From positions 620,001 through 684,000 of the forward strand of contig NZ_JAIVKK010000001.1 of assembly GCF_020524005.1 (NCBI RefSeq): a DNA stretch of 64,000 bases, written 5' to 3'. Under the pieces are notes generated by a model. That model was given only the letters and a program-made list of their open reading frames with translations, did no database searches and was not told where the DNA came from. Positions 61,178 to 64,000 of the stretch are shown here, in pieces. The position numbers and the translations under genes were made by a program. Each line of letters begins with the position of its first letter. Positions within the stretch are counted from its first letter, which is position 1. This DNA comes from Microbulbifer aggregans (GTDB taxonomy: Bacteria > Pseudomonadota > Gammaproteobacteria > Pseudomonadales > Cellvibrionaceae).

Positions 61178-62431
61178 TCACCAAGAAAGACGCGCGGCCA
61201 CACGCGCCTCGTCAGCGTGCAATGAAAACAACCAGCCGTTGCGTTCGCACAGCCGTTGGACGATACCCAGACCCAGGCCATACCCGCTGGGGGACGACGC
61301 CTCGGTCGGTGTTTGCCGTTCCTCCGCTTCACTACTCACCTGATTGGTGACGAAAAGCACGCGTTCTTTGATGTGAATCGTGATCGGCCCCTGCCCGTCC
61401 AGTGTGTGCTCAAATGCATTGCGCACCAGGTTATTGACCGCGATAGAAAAAGCCTGTGAATGCCCGCAGGCTATCGGGTTTGATAGATCAGCGATTTCAG
61501 CATCGTTTAAGTCGATTTCAACATCGACACATTTTCCGCTCAACAGGTGGCGCTGCTGTTCTATGGCCTGGCTAACCAGCGGCATCACCAGAAACTGCTC
61601 GTTACACTGCCCAGCGTCGGTTTCGCGAGCGAGGCACAAGAACATTTCAATCGTGGCTTTCATTTCGAGCGTCGCATACCTCACTCGATCTACCGTCTTC
61701 ACATCGTTCGCTGACAGATCACTTTCCTCCAGCAGCTCAAGCGCGCCCAGTATCACCGTGATCGGCGTGCGCAACTCATGACTGGCTGAACCGGTAAAGT
61801 ACCGCTCCCTCTCAACAAATGCGTTGATACGCTCAAGCGTCTTCTCAATGGTTCTGGCGAGTACGCCAACCTCATCATCGCCGAACCGGCTGGACTCTAT
61901 GCGTTTGTGATCTTCGGCCGATAGCTTTTCCGGGTCGATGTCTGCAACCACGTTCGCAAGTTGCACCACAGGGGCGACGGCCCTGCGCATCACAACAACG
62001 CCGAGCCCAAAACCAAGCGCACCGAGCGTTCCCACCACTCCGGTGATAACGAGCAGCCACCACCAATCCTCTGAGGACGCCGCCTCAATCCCGGTAACGT
62101 CGAAAACCACAAATGCGTGTCGCTGCCCGTTTTCGATAGGTACCACTGCGACATGCAACTCTTCGGCATCGAATTCGTACAACCCCTCATCGGGGTTTGT
62201 CTGCGCCCATTCCCTGAGTGATTCCGGCAGGCTACCCACCTCTTCGTATCCGCGCAGGCTCATCGTTAGATCGGGATAGCTTTCGGCGGCGCGCTGTAGC
62301 TGACGCACCAGCACACGGTCTTCGCTCAGCCGGATCGCAGAGAAGAACGCGAGTCCCCAGACCACGCTGAGTACTGCAACACACACCGCAAATGCAATGG
62401 CGACCCGCTTGCGTAAACTGTACCGGTACAT
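61178..62431 (-). CDS. Two-component sensor histidine kinase
   Basis: Inner-membrane kinase of 417 residues. Helices at 11-33 and 124-148 bracket a short periplasmic sensor (about 36-123) with an unidentified ligand. HAMP follows (149-206), then HisKA with phospho-His218 in SASHELRTPIT, and a HATPase domain with NNLVRNAFEHT (N box) and GYGLGLGIVQRL (G box). The ATG overlaps the stop of the upstream response regulator gene as TAATG. The likely operon is TonB receptor-regulator-kinase. Confidence 0.92.
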   Translation of the reverse strand: MYRYSLRKRVAIAFAVCVAVLSVVWGLAFFSAIRLSEDRVLVRQLQRAAESYPDLTMSLRGYEEVGSLPESLREWAQTNPDEGLYEFDAEELHVAVVPIENGQRHAFVVFDVTGIEAASSEDWWWLLVITGVVGTLGALGFGLGVVVMRRAVAPVVQLANVVADIDPEKLSAEDHKRIESSRFGDDEVGVLARTIEKTLERINAFVERERYFTGSASHELRTPITVILGALELLEESDLSANDVKTVDRVRYATLEMKATIEMFLCLARETDAGQCNEQFLVMPLVSQAIEQQRHLLSGKCVDVEIDLNDAEIADLSNPIACGHSQAFSIAVNNLVRNAFEHTLDGQGPITIHIKERVLFVTNQVSSEAEERQTPTEASSPSGYGLGLGIVQRLCERNGWLFSLHADEARVAARLSW

Positions 62432-63135
62432 TACAGGGCATCCTCTGCAATTCGATACCCGATGCGATGCACCGTATGAAGGAGCGGGCTATCAAACGGC
62501 CTGTCGATCGCCTGCCGCAGCTTGTACATGTGCGAACGCAGCGCATCACCATCGGGGCGCTCGTCGGCCCACAACAACGTTTCAAGATCATCGCGAGCCA
62601 CAACAGACGGTGCCGCCTCCATCAAGCGTTGAAGTAGCCTCATGCCTGCCGGGGTGAGATCAATACGCTGCCCCGCGCGATGCACTTGCAGCGTGGACCG
62701 ATTCATCGTCAGGTCACCTACCGTTAGCAGGCTCGCGGCCTTTCCGTGACTACGCTTGTACAGCGCCTGCAGTCGCGCATGCAGCTCCTGCAACGCGAAT
62801 GGTTTGATCAGATAATCATCAGCGCCCGCCTCGAAACCCTTAAGTTTGTCGTCCAGCGTGTCTCTCGCCGTTAGCATAAGCACGGGCGTGTCTACCTCGG
62901 CATCTGCGCGCAGTTTTTGGCAGAAACTCAGGCCATCCATCCCCGGAAGATTCAGGTCCAGAACAATCACGTCGAACGGATTCGTCAACGCCAGGTGCAT
63001 AGCGCTTATACCGTCATAGGCAAAATCCATCACATAGCTACGCTTTTCAAGATACGCGGCAATGTTCTCGCAAATGCCGCGGCTGTCTTCGACAATCAAC
63101 ACTCTGACCGGCGCTGCACCAAGCGCATGTACCAT
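62431..63135 (-). CDS. OmpR/PhoB-family response regulator
   Basis: DNA-binding partner of the adjacent kinase, 234 residues. Receiver: D17 (VEDS), phospho-acceptor D60 (VLDLNLPGMDG), conserved Thr in LTARD and K111 (IKPF). Winged helix C-terminal domain (DLTPAGMRLLQRLM, HTVHRIGYRI). AAGGAG follows the receptor stop by a few bases, so it is coupled to the TonB-receptor gene 14 bases upstream. Confidence 0.94.
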   Translation of the reverse strand: MVHALGAAPVRVLIVEDSRGICENIAAYLEKRSYVMDFAYDGISAMHLALTNPFDVIVLDLNLPGMDGLSFCQKLRADAEVDTPVLMLTARDTLDDKLKGFEAGADDYLIKPFALQELHARLQALYKRSHGKAASLLTVGDLTMNRSTLQVHRAGQRIDLTPAGMRLLQRLMEAAPSVVARDDLETLLWADERPDGDALRSHMYKLRQAIDRPFDSPLLHTVHRIGYRIAEDAL

Positions 63136-63149
63136 TCCCTACTCTCCTT

Positions 63150-64000
63150 TTACCAGGCATAGTCCAGACGCAGACCAATAAGCGGCTCGGCTTCGCTATC
63201 GTCTTTCACTTCAATGCCCCGGCGGTAGTCAAAATCGGTGTCGTCGCTCGACGACGCGGCCGTCAGATTGATGACATCAAGAAAGGCTGTTGCATCCACG
63301 GGGCCAAATGCGCGTCGATAGTCAACGCGAACGTTCAACATGGCGGAACCGCTTTTGCGACCGACATTGCGCTCAGTGATCTCTTTCGAATAGCGCAGGA
63401 GTTCCCCGGGTCCCAACACGTCTGAGTGGATAATAAACTCATCGTCTGGCCTGCCGGAAAGGTATTTGTAGCGCCCGGCAACCTTCCAGCGGTCGCTGAT
63501 CTCCCAGGTCAGGCCGAGGGTAGCCACATGCTCGCGGCTGAATTCTGCGGCTACGTCACCGCGACCGTCTTTTCGGTCGACTTTAGCATCGTTATAGGAG
63601 TAAGTCGCGGTAGCGTAAATACCCTCGCGAATCGTACCGTTGGCCACCACATCGACGCCGTACGATGTGCCGTCACCAATGTTTGCAAAGGTGCCGCTTG
63701 CCCGGTCGAGGTCTACCACCAGGTGGTCGAGGTTTTGGTAGTAGGCTTCCGTCAGCACCGACCAGCGGTTGTTCGGGAAGTATTCAAAACCAATACTCGC
63801 GTGTGTGATTTCCTCGTTCTCAAGGTCGTTCGCCGCGTTAGCGGCAAGGTCTAAAAATCGTGGCGACTGATGAAAGCGCCCTGCCGTCGCAAAGTATCTC
63901 ATCGTCTTACCCGGCCGCCAATTGACACTGAACCTGGGCGACGCGAAGCTTTGGTCTGCAAAACCGTCCCGCTCCAACCGCACGCCGGTGCGAATATCCC
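63150..64000 (-). CDS. TonB-dependent receptor, C-terminal part, 5' end outside window
   Basis: Outer-membrane active transporter for a siderophore, vitamin or glycan. Only the last 280 or so residues of the 22-strand barrel are inside the window. They show RTGVRLERDG, WRPGKTMRYFATAGRFHQSPRF, repeated aromatic-ending strands (YATATYSYNDAK, KVAGRYKYLSGRPDDE) and the final LRLDYAW. The N-terminal plug is missing at the edge, so no substrate can be guessed. The stop lies 14 bases before the response regulator gene. Confidence 0.88.
   Translation of the reverse strand, partial: DIRTGVRLERDGFADQSFASPRFSVNWRPGKTMRYFATAGRFHQSPRFLDLAANAANDLENEEITHASIGFEYFPNNRWSVLTEAYYQNLDHLVVDLDRASGTFANIGDGTSYGVDVVANGTIREGIYATATYSYNDAKVDRKDGRGDVAAEFSREHVATLGLTWEISDRWKVAGRYKYLSGRPDDEFIIHSDVLGPGELLRYSKEITERNVGRKSGSAMLNVRVDYRRAFGPVDATAFLDVINLTAASSSDDTDFDYRRGIEVKDDSEAEPLIGLRLDYAW

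Noticed and set aside
1..64000. CRISPR arrays, tRNA/rRNA genes, transposases, prophage genes
   Set aside because: None seen on reading both strands; short tandem repeats found are coding (9071-9145, 10444-10485).

Overview
This 64 kb window reads as chromosomal DNA of a Gram-negative gammaproteobacterium. The evidence is the lipid A/KDO block (lpxK, kdsB, msbA) beside murB, exbB-exbD and comEC in an order close to that of pseudomonads; a GacA-type regulator next to uvrC; a B-family DNA polymerase II behind a LexA-like box; and many exported peptidases, porins and beta-barrel proteins. The mix of secreted hydrolases, a TonB receptor and a sulfatase suggests a marine, macromolecule-degrading lineage (Cellvibrionales/Microbulbifer-like). 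That placement is inference, not shown by a marker gene. I see no rRNA or tRNA genes, transposases, integrases, CRISPR arrays or prophage.

Layout. 1-13.5 kb, all minus strand: uvrC (cut by the window edge), gacA, an alkB-like dioxygenase, murB, kdsB, lpxK, msbA, exbD, exbB, a secreted RPEK-repeat protein, a beta-barrel-like protein and comEC. 13.8-20.2 kb: a porin, an S9 peptidase and a large M16 lipoprotein peptidase. 20.2-31.7 kb, minus strand: an OsmC-YcaO fusion, a small unknown protein, an Att-like export cluster (lipocalin-like protein, 4-TM protein, fused FtsX permease, ATPase), a membrane protein, a membrane-anchored penicillin-binding/beta-lactamase-fold protein and a GNAT enzyme. 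31.9-38.7 kb: mixed small metabolic genes (small barrel protein, M20 dipeptidase, ZIP-like membrane protein, SDR, TapT, GNAT, OsmC, alpha/beta hydrolase).

38.9-45.6 kb holds the most unusual block: a MoxR AAA+ ATPase, a vWA protein with a metallopeptidase-like N-terminus, and a 1024-residue solenoid protein, packed as one operon. Two exported proteins of unknown role (one with ankyrin repeats) lie upstream on the same strand. The metallopeptidase-like motif reads HQVLH instead of the expected HExxH, so the vWA protein may be a non-catalytic adaptor.

45.9-55.3 kb: arylsulfatase, RIO-type kinase, M14-type peptidase, an NAD-dependent epimerase behind a classic 19-bp-spacer MerR-type promoter, a Cys-rich lipoprotein, a site-2-protease-like membrane protein lacking the zinc motif, and DNA polymerase II. 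55.5-64 kb: a serine hydrolase divergent from a CoA-dependent catabolic cluster (CaiB/BaiF CoA-transferase, MaoC hydratase, OprB-like porin, enoyl-CoA hydratase), meeting tail to tail an operon of TonB-dependent receptor (cut by the window edge), OmpR-type regulator and sensor kinase.
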